Shown piece after piece: positions 26,496 to 35,196 of a DNA stretch of 56,534 bases (positions are counted from its first letter, which is position 1; each line of letters starts with the position of its first letter). The translations under genes and the position numbers were made by a program. Below the pieces are notes generated by a model, which saw only the letters and a program-made list of their open reading frames with translations, was not told where the DNA came from and made no database searches. This DNA comes from Calditrichales bacterium. Lineage in GTDB: Bacteria; Calditrichota; Calditrichia; Calditrichales; J004. The stretch spans positions 1 to 56,534 of the forward strand of contig WGCN01000073.1 in assembly GCA_015493745.1 (NCBI GenBank), written 5' to 3'.

Positions 26496-27005
26496 ATCGC
26501 AAACCAGAAAACGCGCATCAACGAGAACATAAGCGCACCTGAAGTTCGTCTGATCGACGAAAATGGACAACAAGCCGGAATAGTCCCCATCGCCGAGGCT
26601 TTGAACCAGGCACAGGAAGCGGGACTGGATTTGGTGGAAATTGCACCGACTGCGAAACCTCCTGTTTGTAAAATACTTGATTTTGGCAAGTATTTATACG
26701 AACAAAGTAAAAAAGAGAAAATAAGTAAAAAGAAACAACATACCGTTGTTGTAAAAGAAATAAGAATGCGCCCCAAAACCGATGAGCATGACCTGGCCTA
26801 TAAATTAAAGCATGCGCGGAACTTTTTGGAGCAAAAAAACAAAGTTAAGTTTACCGTACAGTTTCGGGGCAGGGAAATGGCCTATAAACAATTTGGCCGG
26901 GCCCTGCTGGAACGTGTTCTGGAGTCTTTGGAAGATGTCGCTAAACCCGAGGGCGAAATCAAATCCGAAGGACGGAACATGTCTGTAATCATGACACAAA
27001 AATAG
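26496..27005 (+). CDS. infC: translation initiation factor IF-3, AUC start codon
   Basis: Prevents premature subunit joining and proofreads start codons. 169 residues when read from ATC 26496. Family motifs run from the very start: [17 protein letters not shown], then [22 protein letters not shown] and the C-terminal domain [14 protein letters not shown]. An in-frame TAA at 26490-26492 bars any earlier start. AAGGAG sits six bases before ATC, and no ATG, GTG or TTG occurs before codon 36 (TTG 26601), which would delete conserved N-domain sequence. E. coli infC uses AUU, the basis of its autoregulation, so the same logic probably applies. Part of the thrS-infC-rpmI-rplT block. Confidence 0.93.
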   Translation: MANQKTRINENISAPEVRLIDENGQQAGIVPIAEALNQAQEAGLDLVEIAPTAKPPVCKILDFGKYLYEQSKKEKISKKKQHTVVVKEIRMRPKTDEHDLAYKLKHARNFLEQKNKVKFTVQFRGREMAYKQFGRALLERVLESLEDVAKPEGEIKSEGRNMSVIMTQK

Positions 27006-27018
27006 AAAGGAAAGCAAG

Positions 27019-27213
27019 ATGCCTAAGATGAAATCAAATCGTGGTGCTGCTAAGCGTTTCCGCGTGACGGCCAGTGGAAAAGTGAAACATCATTCCAACT
27101 TCCACAGCCATATCCTTACCAAAAAGTCGACCAAGCGTAAGCGTAATTTACGCAAGGAGAGCATGGTCTCCGCCGCCGACACACCACGCGTAAAAAGAAT
27201 GATTTTAAAGTAG
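27019..27213 (+). CDS. rpmI: ribosomal protein bL35
   Basis: 64 residues, beginning [17 protein letters not shown], the family signature, and basic throughout ([12 protein letters not shown]). Lies 13 bases after infC and ten before rplT, the usual infC-rpmI-rplT operon. AAAGGA precedes the start. Confidence 0.97.
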   Translation: MPKMKSNRGAAKRFRVTASGKVKHHSNFHSHILTKKSTKRKRNLRKESMVSAADTPRVKRMILK

Positions 27214-27223
27214 GAGTATAAGA

Positions 27224-27571
27224 ATGCCCAGAGCAACCAATAACGTAGCGGCCCGCCAGCGCCGTAAAAAAGTACTGAAAGCCGCCAAGGGGTATCGTCT
27301 TGGCCGTGGAAATTTATACAACACCGCCAAGGATCAGGTGGAAAAGGGCTGGCTGTATGCCTATCGCGACCGCCGGGCCAAGAAGCGTAACTTCCGCAGC
27401 CTGTGGATCGTGCGCATCAACGCCGCCTGCCGCCTGCACGGACTGAGCTATTCCAAGTTCATCAATCTGCTCAATAAAGCGGAAATTGATTTGAATCGCA
27501 AGGTTCTGGCGGATATGGCCGTTAACAATCCTCAGGATTTTGAAGCGCTTGTTAAACAAATATCCGCTTAA
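27224..27571 (+). CDS. rplT: ribosomal protein bL20
   Basis: 115 residues. [26 protein letters not shown] and the C-terminal globular part ([19 protein letters not shown]) are canonical. Early 50S assembly protein, and in many bacteria the autoregulator of rpmI-rplT. A terminator follows at 27591. Confidence 0.98.
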   Translation: MPRATNNVAARQRRKKVLKAAKGYRLGRGNLYNTAKDQVEKGWLYAYRDRRAKKRNFRSLWIVRINAACRLHGLSYSKFINLLNKAEIDLNRKVLADMAVNNPQDFEALVKQISA

Positions 27572-27590
27572 AAACCCATAGCCCACTATT

Positions 27591-27622
27591 AAAGGAAGTG
27601 TTTTTACGCTTCCTTTTTTTTT
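27591..27622 (+). terminator. terminator between rplT and pheS
   Basis: GGAAG-TG (27594-27600) pairs with CG-CTTCC (27607-27613) including one G-T pair, followed by nine T. It ends five bases before the first pheS ATG. pheS must depend on read-through or on a promoter overlapping this element. Confidence 0.85.
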
Positions 27623-27626
27623 AATT

Positions 27627-28607
27627 ATGAGGCCCGTTGTGGAACGAATAGATCAAATAAAAAAAGAATTTTTTGAACACGCCTCTCAGGTTTCCATGCC
27701 GGAACATTTGGAAGAGTTGCGTATACGCTTTTTAGGCCGTAAGGGCAAGGTCACCGAAGCCTTTGCCATGATAAAAGACATTGCCCCGGAAGTCCGCCCA
27801 CGCTTCGGCTCCGGCCTGAACCAGCTGAAAAAAGAGCTGGAAGCTCACTATGAGGAACTCAAAGCGCGTCTTGAAGCCTCCACCGAAAGTGATGAGCGCC
27901 TTGATGTCACCCTGCCGGGCCGGCGGCCCTTTACCGGACGTAAGCACCCCCTTTTAAAAATAGCCGACGAGATCAAGGATATATTCCACTCTTTTGGTTT
28001 TACTATCGAAGACGGTCCCGAGATTGAGACCGACCACTATAACTTTGAAGCACTGAACATTCCCAGGTCGCACCCGGCGCGGGCCATGCAGGACACCCTG
28101 TATATCACCGAGGATGTTGTTTTGCGTACCCATACATCGCCCGTGCAAATCCGGGTAATGGAAGAGCGCAAGCCGCCGATCCGCATGATTGCTCCGGGCC
28201 GGGTCTACCGCCGCGATACGCCCGACGCCACCCATTCACCCTTTTTTCATCAGGTGGAAGGACTGGTCGTGGGCGAGTCGGTTACCTTTGCCGATCTGAA
28301 AGGGGTTATTCAGGCTTTTGCCCACCGTATGTTCGGTAAGGAGGCCCGGGTGCGTTTCCGTCCCAGTTTTTTTCCCTTTACCGAGCCCAGCGCCGAGTAT
28401 GACGTGTGGTTTAACGGTAAGTGGATGGAAATTTCCGGTGCCGGCATGGTGCACCCCAATGTGTTCCGTTCCGTGGGCATCGATCCGGAAAAATATTCCG
28501 GCTATGCCTTTGGCATGGGCATCGACCGGGTGGCCATGTTAAAGTATAACATCCGCGATATCCGTCTCTTTTTCGATAACGATATGCGTTTTTTAAGACA
28601 ATTTTAA
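27627..28607 (+). CDS. pheS: phenylalanyl-tRNA synthetase alpha subunit
   Basis: Catalytic subunit of the alpha2-beta2 enzyme. 326 residues. The N-terminal coiled coil leads to FLGRKGKVTEAF, then class II motif 2 (PIRMIAPGRVYRRDTPDATH, FHQVEGLVVGE) and motif 3 (GMGIDRVAML). The ATG at 27627 lies directly behind the terminator's T run and has no ribosome-binding site. GTG 27639, with GAGG six bases upstream, gives a 322-residue protein and an N-terminus of usual length; either may be right. pheT follows after ten bases. Confidence 0.95.
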   Translation: MRPVVERIDQIKKEFFEHASQVSMPEHLEELRIRFLGRKGKVTEAFAMIKDIAPEVRPRFGSGLNQLKKELEAHYEELKARLEASTESDERLDVTLPGRRPFTGRKHPLLKIADEIKDIFHSFGFTIEDGPEIETDHYNFEALNIPRSHPARAMQDTLYITEDVVLRTHTSPVQIRVMEERKPPIRMIAPGRVYRRDTPDATHSPFFHQVEGLVVGESVTFADLKGVIQAFAHRMFGKEARVRFRPSFFPFTEPSAEYDVWFNGKWMEISGAGMVHPNVFRSVGIDPEKYSGYAFGMGIDRVAMLKYNIRDIRLFFDNDMRFLRQF

Positions 28608-28617
28608 TGGACTCAAA

Positions 28618-30999
28618 ATGAAAATTTCATACAACTGGCTAAAAGATTATTTAGATATCGACCTCAGCCCCGAGGAACTGGCGGAACAAATCACCAACGC
28701 CGGCCTGGAAGTGGAAGAGATTATTACAACCGTTCAGGCCCTCAATAATGTTGTCGTGGGCAAGATACTCTCCTGTGAAAAGCACCCCGATGCCGACAAA
28801 CTGAGTATTTGTAAGGTATCGGACGGAGAAGAGGAGTTTCCGGTAATTTGCGGGGCGCCCAACGTTGCCGTGGGGCAGAGCATTCCCTTTGCCAAAGTCG
28901 GTGCCCGGCTTCCCGTGGGACTAAAAATAAAAAAGGCCAAAATACGCGGGGTTGAATCCATAGGTATGATCTGTTCCCGGGAAGAACTGGCCTTGGAAGA
29001 TCATTCCGACGGTATCTGGGCCCTGGAAAACGCTCCGGCACCGGGTACGGACTTTAACGAGGTTTTGAAAGAACACAGCGACGTGATTTTTGACCTGTTT
29101 ATCACCGCCAATCGCGCCGATTGTTTCAGCCACATCGGTATTGCGCGGGAGATAGCCGCTTTTGTGGATAAGGCTATCCGTTTACCGGAAGTCACCGTGA
29201 AGGAAAACGCGACTAAAAAAATTACAGAAGCCTTATCGGTAGATATCGAATACAGCGCCGGATGTCCCCGCTATGCGGCGCGGGTTATAGAGAATGTAAG
29301 TATCGGCGAGTCACCGGAATGGCTGCGGGAGCGGCTGGAAGCGGTTGGGCTGCGCCCCATTAACAATGTGGTGGATGTAACCAATTATGTTTTATATGAG
29401 CTGGGCCAACCCCTGCATGCCTTTGATTACGACACCATCGCCGGTTCCCGGATCATCGTAAGGAGCAGCAAGGCCGGAGAAACTTTTGTCACCCTGGATG
29501 ACAAGGAACGCACCCTGCCCGAAAACACGGTTATGATTTGTGATGCGGAGAAGGCCGTGGCCATTGGGGGAATCATGGGGGGCCAAAACTCGGAAGTTTC
29601 CTCAAAAACAACAACCATCCTGCTGGAGAGCGCCTATTTTGACCCCAGGCACATCATAACCAGCTCCCGTAAACTGGGCTTGATGACCGACGCCTCGCAA
29701 CGCTTTGAAAAGGGAACGGATTACGCCAATGTGATTTTTGCCCTGGACCGGGCGGCGGCCATGATAGCAGAACTGGCCGGCGGTGATATCTTAAAAGGGC
29801 ATCTTGATGCCTATCCCCATCCCATCGCGCCCGTCACGGTGGAGCTGGACCTGTCACGGGTAAACAAGATTCTGGGCTCGGCCCTGGAAGATGCGGAGAT
29901 TATTGAGCTTCTCTCCAGAGTACAGTTAAACTTTGATAAGGGCCGGGTAAGCGTTCCCAGCTACCGGCATGATATAAAACTGGATATTGACCTCATTGAG
30001 GAGGTGGCGCGGTTAAAAAATTATGACAATCTCCCGACCAGTGTTTACGAACCTCTTTCGCTGGAACAGCCGGTTCGTCTGCGGGAGGTGACCTTCCGTC
30101 TGTTGCGTGACGCGCTCACCCATGTGGGGCTTCAGGAGGTGTTTACAAACTCCATGATAAGTGAAAAACAGCTGATTGCCCTTGAGGAAAAAGAGCCGGT
30201 GAAAATTCTCAACCCCATCAGCGATGACCTGGCCTTTATGAGGCAATCCATCTATTCCGGACTGTTACCGGTGGTCAGTTACAATGTTAACCGCCATCAA
30301 AATATGATCCGCCTATTTGAAATAGGGCGGGTGTTTAACCGCTCAAAAGAAGAACTACCGGAACAGCCCACCCGTATCGCCATCGTCCTGTCCGGGCTGC
30401 GTGCGCCGCAAAACTGGACGGTAGGTGAGGAAGCGGTGGATTTTTATGACCTTAAGGGGGTGCTTGAAGGCTTTTTTAATGAGATTCATCTTGACAACAT
30501 AAGGTTTATTTTATATTCTGAATCAAGCTTATACCAAAAGCATCATGCCGCGGAAATCTTCTATGGTAATATAAAAGTGGGAAGTTGCGGTCTTTTCAGT
30601 AAGGAAACCTGTAAACGTTTTGGTATAAACCAGGCAGTTTATGGGGCCGAGCTGGATTATGATGTCATAGAAAAAAGCTTGAACAGGGAATTAAAGTATC
30701 AAACAATTCCAAGATTTCCTTATATTGAAAAAGATGTGGCCTTTGTTGTGGATAAAACCATGACCGCCGAAGAGGTGATGAGCCTCATAAGGAAATACGG
30801 CGGCCGGCTGTTAACGGACATAGAGGTTTTTGATGTTTACGAAGGTGAAAAAATAGCTTCCGGAAAAAAGAGCATCGCTTTCCGGTTACGGTTCCAATCT
30901 TTGGAGCGGACATTAAAGGATTCGGAAGTTGAACAAGTTTTCCGGAAGATCATTAAAAAAGCGGATCAAGTACACGGAATACCCATAAGAGATCAGTAA
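28618..30999 (+). CDS. pheT: phenylalanyl-tRNA synthetase beta subunit
   Basis: 793 residues, the full-length beta subunit. N-terminal MKISYNWLKDYLDI, tRNA-binding OB domain (HPDADKLSICKV..PVICGAPNV), B3/B4 editing domain (INNVVDVTNYVLYELGQPLHAFD), B5 and the C-terminal FDX-ACB domain (PRFPYIEKDVAFVVD). The stop directly abuts the ATG of the coiled-coil gene. Confidence 0.97.
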   Translation: MKISYNWLKDYLDIDLSPEELAEQITNAGLEVEEIITTVQALNNVVVGKILSCEKHPDADKLSICKVSDGEEEFPVICGAPNVAVGQSIPFAKVGARLPVGLKIKKAKIRGVESIGMICSREELALEDHSDGIWALENAPAPGTDFNEVLKEHSDVIFDLFITANRADCFSHIGIAREIAAFVDKAIRLPEVTVKENATKKITEALSVDIEYSAGCPRYAARVIENVSIGESPEWLRERLEAVGLRPINNVVDVTNYVLYELGQPLHAFDYDTIAGSRIIVRSSKAGETFVTLDDKERTLPENTVMICDAEKAVAIGGIMGGQNSEVSSKTTTILLESAYFDPRHIITSSRKLGLMTDASQRFEKGTDYANVIFALDRAAAMIAELAGGDILKGHLDAYPHPIAPVTVELDLSRVNKILGSALEDAEIIELLSRVQLNFDKGRVSVPSYRHDIKLDIDLIEEVARLKNYDNLPTSVYEPLSLEQPVRLREVTFRLLRDALTHVGLQEVFTNSMISEKQLIALEEKEPVKILNPISDDLAFMRQSIYSGLLPVVSYNVNRHQNMIRLFEIGRVFNRSKEELPEQPTRIAIVLSGLRAPQNWTVGEEAVDFYDLKGVLEGFFNEIHLDNIRFILYSESSLYQKHHAAEIFYGNIKVGSCGLFSKETCKRFGINQAVYGAELDYDVIEKSLNRELKYQTIPRFPYIEKDVAFVVDKTMTAEEVMSLIRKYGGRLLTDIEVFDVYEGEKIASGKKSIAFRLRFQSLERTLKDSEVEQVFRKIIKKADQVHGIPIRDQ

Positions 31000-31305
31000 A
31001 TGAGATTGGATCAGTTTGATAAGCTACAAAAGCTGGTAAGCCGTTTGGAAGAACGCACCATGTATCTGCGTCAGCAAAATTTCAGACTGATACAGGAAAA
31101 TTCCAGACTTAAGCAAGAATTGGAAGAACGTGCCGAAGGAGGGATAAGTCCCCAGTATGAGCAACAGTTGAAAAAACTGGTTGCGGAAAACAGAAAACTA
31201 AAAGAAACAAATAAACAAGCCAATGCGAAATTAAGTGTGCTTATCGATCAGGTAGAGCAGGCACTGGCTGAAAAAAATGGTGTTGGTAAAAAGGTAGAGG
31301 CCTAA
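31000..31305 (+). CDS. ZapB-like coiled-coil protein
   Basis: A 101-residue protein that is almost entirely predicted coiled coil (heptads rich in Leu, Gln, Glu and Arg, e.g. RLEERTMYLRQQNFRLIQEN), interrupted by a short Gly-Pro segment near residue 47. It lies directly between pheT and zapA and overlaps zapA by one base. Small coiled-coil proteins before zapA are commonly ZapB-like division factors; the assignment rests on context and shape, not on a catalytic motif. Confidence 0.65.
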   Translation: MRLDQFDKLQKLVSRLEERTMYLRQQNFRLIQENSRLKQELEERAEGGISPQYEQQLKKLVAENRKLKETNKQANAKLSVLIDQVEQALAEKNGVGKKVEA

Positions 31306-31592
31306 TGGCTCCCGGACAAATTAAAGTAAATATTTTTGGTTCAGAATATTCACTAATTGGTGATGAAGACGAGAATTCTGTAAGACAAATTGCAGCAATT
31401 GTTGATGAAAAAATGCGTGAGATCGATCATTCGACGAATATTACATCCATAACAAAGATCGCTATATTGGCGGCGTTAAATATCGCGGAAGAACTGATTC
31501 AGGAAAGACAATATCGCGATCGGCTGTTGGAGCAGATAAATGAAGAAGCGCGCAAGATGAACCATAAAATATCGGAGCTGCTAGACGAATAA
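31305..31592 (+). CDS. zapA: cell division protein ZapA
   Basis: Promotes bundling of FtsZ protofilaments. 95 residues. The N-terminal fold IKVNIFGSEYSLIGDEDENSV and the helical part (VDEKMREIDHST, KIAILAALNIAEEL) match the family; a C-terminal coiled coil follows. One-base overlap (TAATG) with the coiled-coil gene. The 6S RNA follows, the same neighbour as in E. coli. Confidence 0.88.
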   Translation: MAPGQIKVNIFGSEYSLIGDEDENSVRQIAAIVDEKMREIDHSTNITSITKIAILAALNIAEELIQERQYRDRLLEQINEEARKMNHKISELLDE

Positions 31593-31611
31593 ATAAAAAG
31601 CTTTAACAAAT

Positions 31612-31773
31612 GCCCTGTACTCTGCATTTCAAAATGGACCAACACCATTACACCAGGGAACTGGCTCTGAGCGGATATTGCAAGCCACTTAAATGAGGAA
31701 GCATGACACGTTCAGGAGGTACCCACCGTACTTCATTCAGGTCCCTTTTTAGGATGTGGAGACAGGGTTTTTT
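31612..31773 (+). ncRNA. ssrS: 6S RNA (probable)
   Basis: CCCTGT (31613-31618) pairs with ACAGGG (31762-31767); the stem continues with CTC/GAG and TGCAT/ATGTG (two G-T pairs), and six T follow. This gives a rod of about 160 bases with terminal closing stem and terminator. Internally TGAGCGGATATTGCA is close to the E. coli 6S segment TGAGCCGATATTTCA (from memory). zapA directly upstream is the classical 6S neighbour. The RNA would bind and sequester sigma70-type RNA polymerase. The central bubble was not modelled. Confidence 0.75.
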
Positions 31774-31794
31774 GTTTATGAAGGAGACAATCGC

Positions 31795-33348
31795 GTGTTA
31801 CAAATAATTATATTTGTTGTATTTATCAGCCTGGGTTTTGTCATTGGCTGGTTTGCCAATGCCGCTTTAGGCAAACGCAGCCTGGCCACGGCAAAAAAGA
31901 AAGCTGAATCCCTTATTTCCGAAGCGCAAGCGGAAATTGAGGGTCTGAAAAAAGAAAAACTCCTGGAAGCCAGTGAAGAGATATTTCAACAGAAACAGGA
32001 ACTGGAAGATGAATACCGGGACAAAAAGAATCAATTACTGAAATTTGAAACGGAACTGGCCAACAAAGACAGCAATATAGACCGTAAAGCAGACTTGGTG
32101 GCTAAAAAGGAAAAAGAACTTGTAGGCATTGAGCAGGAGCTGCGCACAAGGGAAAATACGCTGAACATCCGGCAAAAAAATCTGGAAGAGGCCATAGAAC
32201 AGGCCAATAAAAAGCTGGAAACCATTTCCGGCCTTTCTCCGGAAGAGGCTAAAAAACAACTGCTGGATAATCTGATAGAGGAAGCCAAAACCGAAGCGGC
32301 CCATCTGGTGTATAAAATTACAAAAGAGGCCGAGGAAAACGCCTACAGCGAGGCAAAAAATATTCTGCTTACTTCCATGGAGCAGATCGTTTCCAGCCAT
32401 ACCATCGAATCGACCATTTCCACGGTTTCCCTGCCTTCGGATGATATGAAAGGGCGTATTATCGGTAAAGAGGGACGTAACATCCGTGCCTTTGAGATAG
32501 TGACCGGCGTGGACGTTATCGTCGACGATACCCCCCAGGCCGTACTGCTCAGCGCCTTCGATCCCTACCGCCGGGAACTGGCCAAGGTAACCATGGAACG
32601 CCTGGTGAATGACGGACGTATTCATCCCGGCAGGATAGAAGAAACCTATGCCAAGGTCATCGAGGATATCGACGAAACCTTTCAGGAAATCGGCGAACAG
32701 GCCTGTCATGAAATTGGCATTCACGGACTGCACCCGGATATTCTTAAAAATCTGGGAAAACTGAAATACCGTACCTCCTACGGCCAAAATGTGCTGGATC
32801 ACTGTAAAGAGGTCGCCGAGCTGTCGGGCATTCTCGCCGCGCAGATCGGACTGGATGCATCCCTGGCCCGCAGAGCGGGTATTCTGCACAAAATAGGCCT
32901 GGTAATTGAAAAGGCCAATGAATCCGACTATTCCAAGGTCGGTCATGAATTTCTTAAAAAATACGGCGAACATCCCAAGGTAACCAATGCCGTGCTGGCC
33001 TTTGGCGATCATGCCGAAGCCAACTCTCCCATCGCCATCATCATCCGCATCGCTTCGGACTTAAGCCGTAAGCGTCCTGGAGCGCAGCGCGACGTTATAG
33101 AAAATTATGTACAGCGCATGCGTCATCTGGAAGATGTGGCTGATAATTTTGAGGGGGTTAAAACCGCCTATGCCATACAGGCCGGAAAAGAAATCCGCAT
33201 CATCATCGACCATACCAAGGCCGATGACGCCATGAGCAATAAGCTGGCCAATGACATTACCCAGCGCATCCGTCAGGAAGTGGAGAACAGCAATCAAAGC
33301 ATTAAAGTGCATGTGCTCAGAGAGTTCCGATCCGTGGATTACGCTTAA
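31795..33348 (+). CDS. rny: RNase Y homologue with degenerate HD active site
   Basis: 517 residues, full RNase Y length and layout: N-terminal membrane helix (residues 2-22), long coiled coil to about 190, KH domain (GRIIGKEGRNIRAFEIVTGVD) and HD domain. The KH domain and overall fold are well conserved. The HD centre is not: the family's LLHDIGK reads ILHKIGL (His365-Lys366), the AHHG ligands read AFGD (403-406), and the Asp of AADALS aligns with Ser421. Only the first His (336) remains. Metal-dependent RNase activity is therefore doubtful; a structural or RNA-binding role is possible. GTG 31795 with AAGGAG eight bases upstream is chosen over an in-frame GTG at 31756 that overlaps the 6S RNA. 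Confidence 0.88.
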   Translation: MLQIIIFVVFISLGFVIGWFANAALGKRSLATAKKKAESLISEAQAEIEGLKKEKLLEASEEIFQQKQELEDEYRDKKNQLLKFETELANKDSNIDRKADLVAKKEKELVGIEQELRTRENTLNIRQKNLEEAIEQANKKLETISGLSPEEAKKQLLDNLIEEAKTEAAHLVYKITKEAEENAYSEAKNILLTSMEQIVSSHTIESTISTVSLPSDDMKGRIIGKEGRNIRAFEIVTGVDVIVDDTPQAVLLSAFDPYRRELAKVTMERLVNDGRIHPGRIEETYAKVIEDIDETFQEIGEQACHEIGIHGLHPDILKNLGKLKYRTSYGQNVLDHCKEVAELSGILAAQIGLDASLARRAGILHKIGLVIEKANESDYSKVGHEFLKKYGEHPKVTNAVLAFGDHAEANSPIAIIIRIASDLSRKRPGAQRDVIENYVQRMRHLEDVADNFEGVKTAYAIQAGKEIRIIIDHTKADDAMSNKLANDITQRIRQEVENSNQSIKVHVLREFRSVDYA

Positions 33349-34155
33349 ATGAAGAGAATTCTTTTCATCGGTGACATCGTCGGTGATCTGGGAATGCATT
33401 TGGCACAAAACCTGACGCCGAAAATAATCAAAGATTACAAGTGCGATTTCTGCATCATCAATGGTGAAAATGCCGATCAGGGCAAAGGGATCACCAAAAC
33501 CCAGGCCGAAAAGCTGCATAAAGCGGGCGCGGACGTAATCAGTGGCGGCAACCACAGCTTTCAAAAAAGAAGCAGCGAGGTATTAACGCACCCATCCTTC
33601 CGGGCCTTGCGGCCGGCCAACTATCCGCGGGGAAATCCCGGCGAGGGCAGTGTGATCATCGAAAAATCCGGTACCTCTCTTGTGGTGATAAATCTTCAGG
33701 GGCGTAGTTATCTGCCGCCGATCGATTGTCCCTTTCAGAAGCTGGATAGCATGTTAAGCACCTTCCGGCCGGCCCATAAAAATATATTTGTGGATTTCCA
33801 CGCCGAAGCCTCGGCAGAAAAGCTGGCCATGGGCTGGGAATTTGACGGCAGGGTCACCGCTCTTGTGGGTACACATACCCATGTGCAAACGGCAGATGCC
33901 CGTATTTTACCCAAAGGGACGGCCTATATCACCGATGTGGGGATGACCGGCCCGGCCGACAGCGTCATCGGCATGGACCCGGATACGGCCATAATGCGCT
34001 TTCGCACCCAGCAGCTTAAATATTTTAAACTTGCCCACCGCAATCCTAAAATCAGTGGTGTGATTATCGATTTCGATGAACGCACGGGTAAGGGAAAAAA
34101 GATCACCCCTTTTTATATTTCACAGGAGTCCTACGATGAAAGCTCTCTTGCTTGA
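33349..34155 (+). CDS. ymdB: YmdB-type metallophosphoesterase
   Basis: 268 residues of the TIGR00282/YmdB family, phosphodiesterases that act on 2',3'-cyclic nucleotides and affect RNA turnover in Bacillus. Metal ligands are in place: GDIVG, NGENA, GGNH, DFHAEA and GTHTHVQTAD. It starts directly after the rny stop, the usual rny-ymdB pairing. Unlike its partner rny, its active site looks complete. Its end overlaps folD by 20 bases. Confidence 0.92.
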   Translation: MKRILFIGDIVGDLGMHLAQNLTPKIIKDYKCDFCIINGENADQGKGITKTQAEKLHKAGADVISGGNHSFQKRSSEVLTHPSFRALRPANYPRGNPGEGSVIIEKSGTSLVVINLQGRSYLPPIDCPFQKLDSMLSTFRPAHKNIFVDFHAEASAEKLAMGWEFDGRVTALVGTHTHVQTADARILPKGTAYITDVGMTGPADSVIGMDPDTAIMRFRTQQLKYFKLAHRNPKISGVIIDFDERTGKGKKITPFYISQESYDESSLA

Positions 34156-35032
34156 TGGAAAAAAAGTGGCCGGCCATATCAAAGAAGATGTTGCCCGTCA
34201 GGTCGAGGAACTGAAAAGTCGTAATATTCTGCCCCGGCTGGTGGTTGTTTTGGTAGGCAAGGATCCGGCCTCCGAGGTGTATGTCCGTAATAAGGCCCGA
34301 GCCTGTGAAAAACTGGGTATTCAATCCGAAACCATTCATCTTGACGAAAAAACCGGAGAAGAAGAGCTCTTGCGACAGATCCGCCTTCTGAATGAGGAAC
34401 GTTCTGTTCACGGCATCCTGGTCCAACTTCCCCTTCCCGGCCATATGGATAGCGATAAGGTTATCGCGGCCATCAACCCCGATAAGGATGTTGATTGTTT
34501 TCATCCCCGTAATGTCGGTCTTCTGATGCAGGGACACCCGTATTTGCTTCCCTGTACACCGGCCGGTATTGTTGAAATTCTTAAATATTACACTATCGAT
34601 ACCCAGGGTAAACACATTGTTATTCTGGGACGGAGCAACATCGTTGGAAAACCTCTGGCGAATATGCTGGTTCAAAAAAACAAATGGGCCAATGCCACGG
34701 TAACCCTGGCCCATAGCAGAACGAAAAATATCCGTGAGCTCTGTGTTCAGGCCGATATCCTTGTCGCCGCAATCGGTAAGCCCGCATTTGTCACCGCCGA
34801 TATGGTAAAAGAGGGCGCAACGGTAATTGACGTGGGCATCAACCGCGTTGATGACGGGGACAGCCCCAGGGGCTACAGACTTTCCGGAGATGTTCACTTT
34901 GAAACGGTGGCACAAAAAGCGGCGGCCATTACGCCCGTTCCGGGCGGGGTAGGGCCCATGACCATCGCCATGCTTATGCAAAACACCGTCACGGCCGCCC
35001 GTTATATCTCCGGAATAAAAGAACAGATATAA
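34136..35032 (+). CDS. folD: bifunctional methylenetetrahydrofolate dehydrogenase/cyclohydrolase
   Basis: Interconverts 5,10-methylene- and 10-formyl-tetrahydrofolate. 298 residues. Catalytic Lys in YVRNKARACEKLGI, VQLPLPGHMD, KDVDCFHPRN, the dinucleotide loop GRSNIVGKPLA and the end PVPGGVGPMTIAML are intact. ATG 34136 with CAGGAG upstream gives the family start; an in-frame start 60 bases earlier lies deep in ymdB. Last gene of the long operon; no clear terminator follows. Confidence 0.96.
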   Translation: MKALLLDGKKVAGHIKEDVARQVEELKSRNILPRLVVVLVGKDPASEVYVRNKARACEKLGIQSETIHLDEKTGEEELLRQIRLLNEERSVHGILVQLPLPGHMDSDKVIAAINPDKDVDCFHPRNVGLLMQGHPYLLPCTPAGIVEILKYYTIDTQGKHIVILGRSNIVGKPLANMLVQKNKWANATVTLAHSRTKNIRELCVQADILVAAIGKPAFVTADMVKEGATVIDVGINRVDDGDSPRGYRLSGDVHFETVAQKAAAITPVPGGVGPMTIAMLMQNTVTAARYISGIKEQI

Positions 35033-35196
35033 ACCGGAAAAGCCGGTAAGCCCCACTTTAAAATACCCCGGACCGCCCTCATATTGCCCAGCGCCATTCC
35101 CGGCGGATAAAAATTCTTAAGGGATAGTTTTTTCTGCCGCAACAGGTTGGCCAGTCCACCGGTAGAATGTAAAAAAAATAAAGTTCGGTAGTAAGG

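Noticed and set aside
32035..33012. 325-codon open frame opposite rny
   Set aside because: Antisense shadow; low-complexity Phe/Gly-rich translation, no ribosome-binding site. It does not explain the altered HD motif.
34103..35056. 317-codon open frame opposite folD
   Set aside because: Antisense shadow; folD on the plus strand is complete with all motifs.
35033..35196. Gene or terminator between folD and the Cys4 protein
   Set aside because: Only a weak ACCGG/CCGGT hairpin without a T run, and a short minus-strand frame without a ribosome-binding site; nothing supportable.
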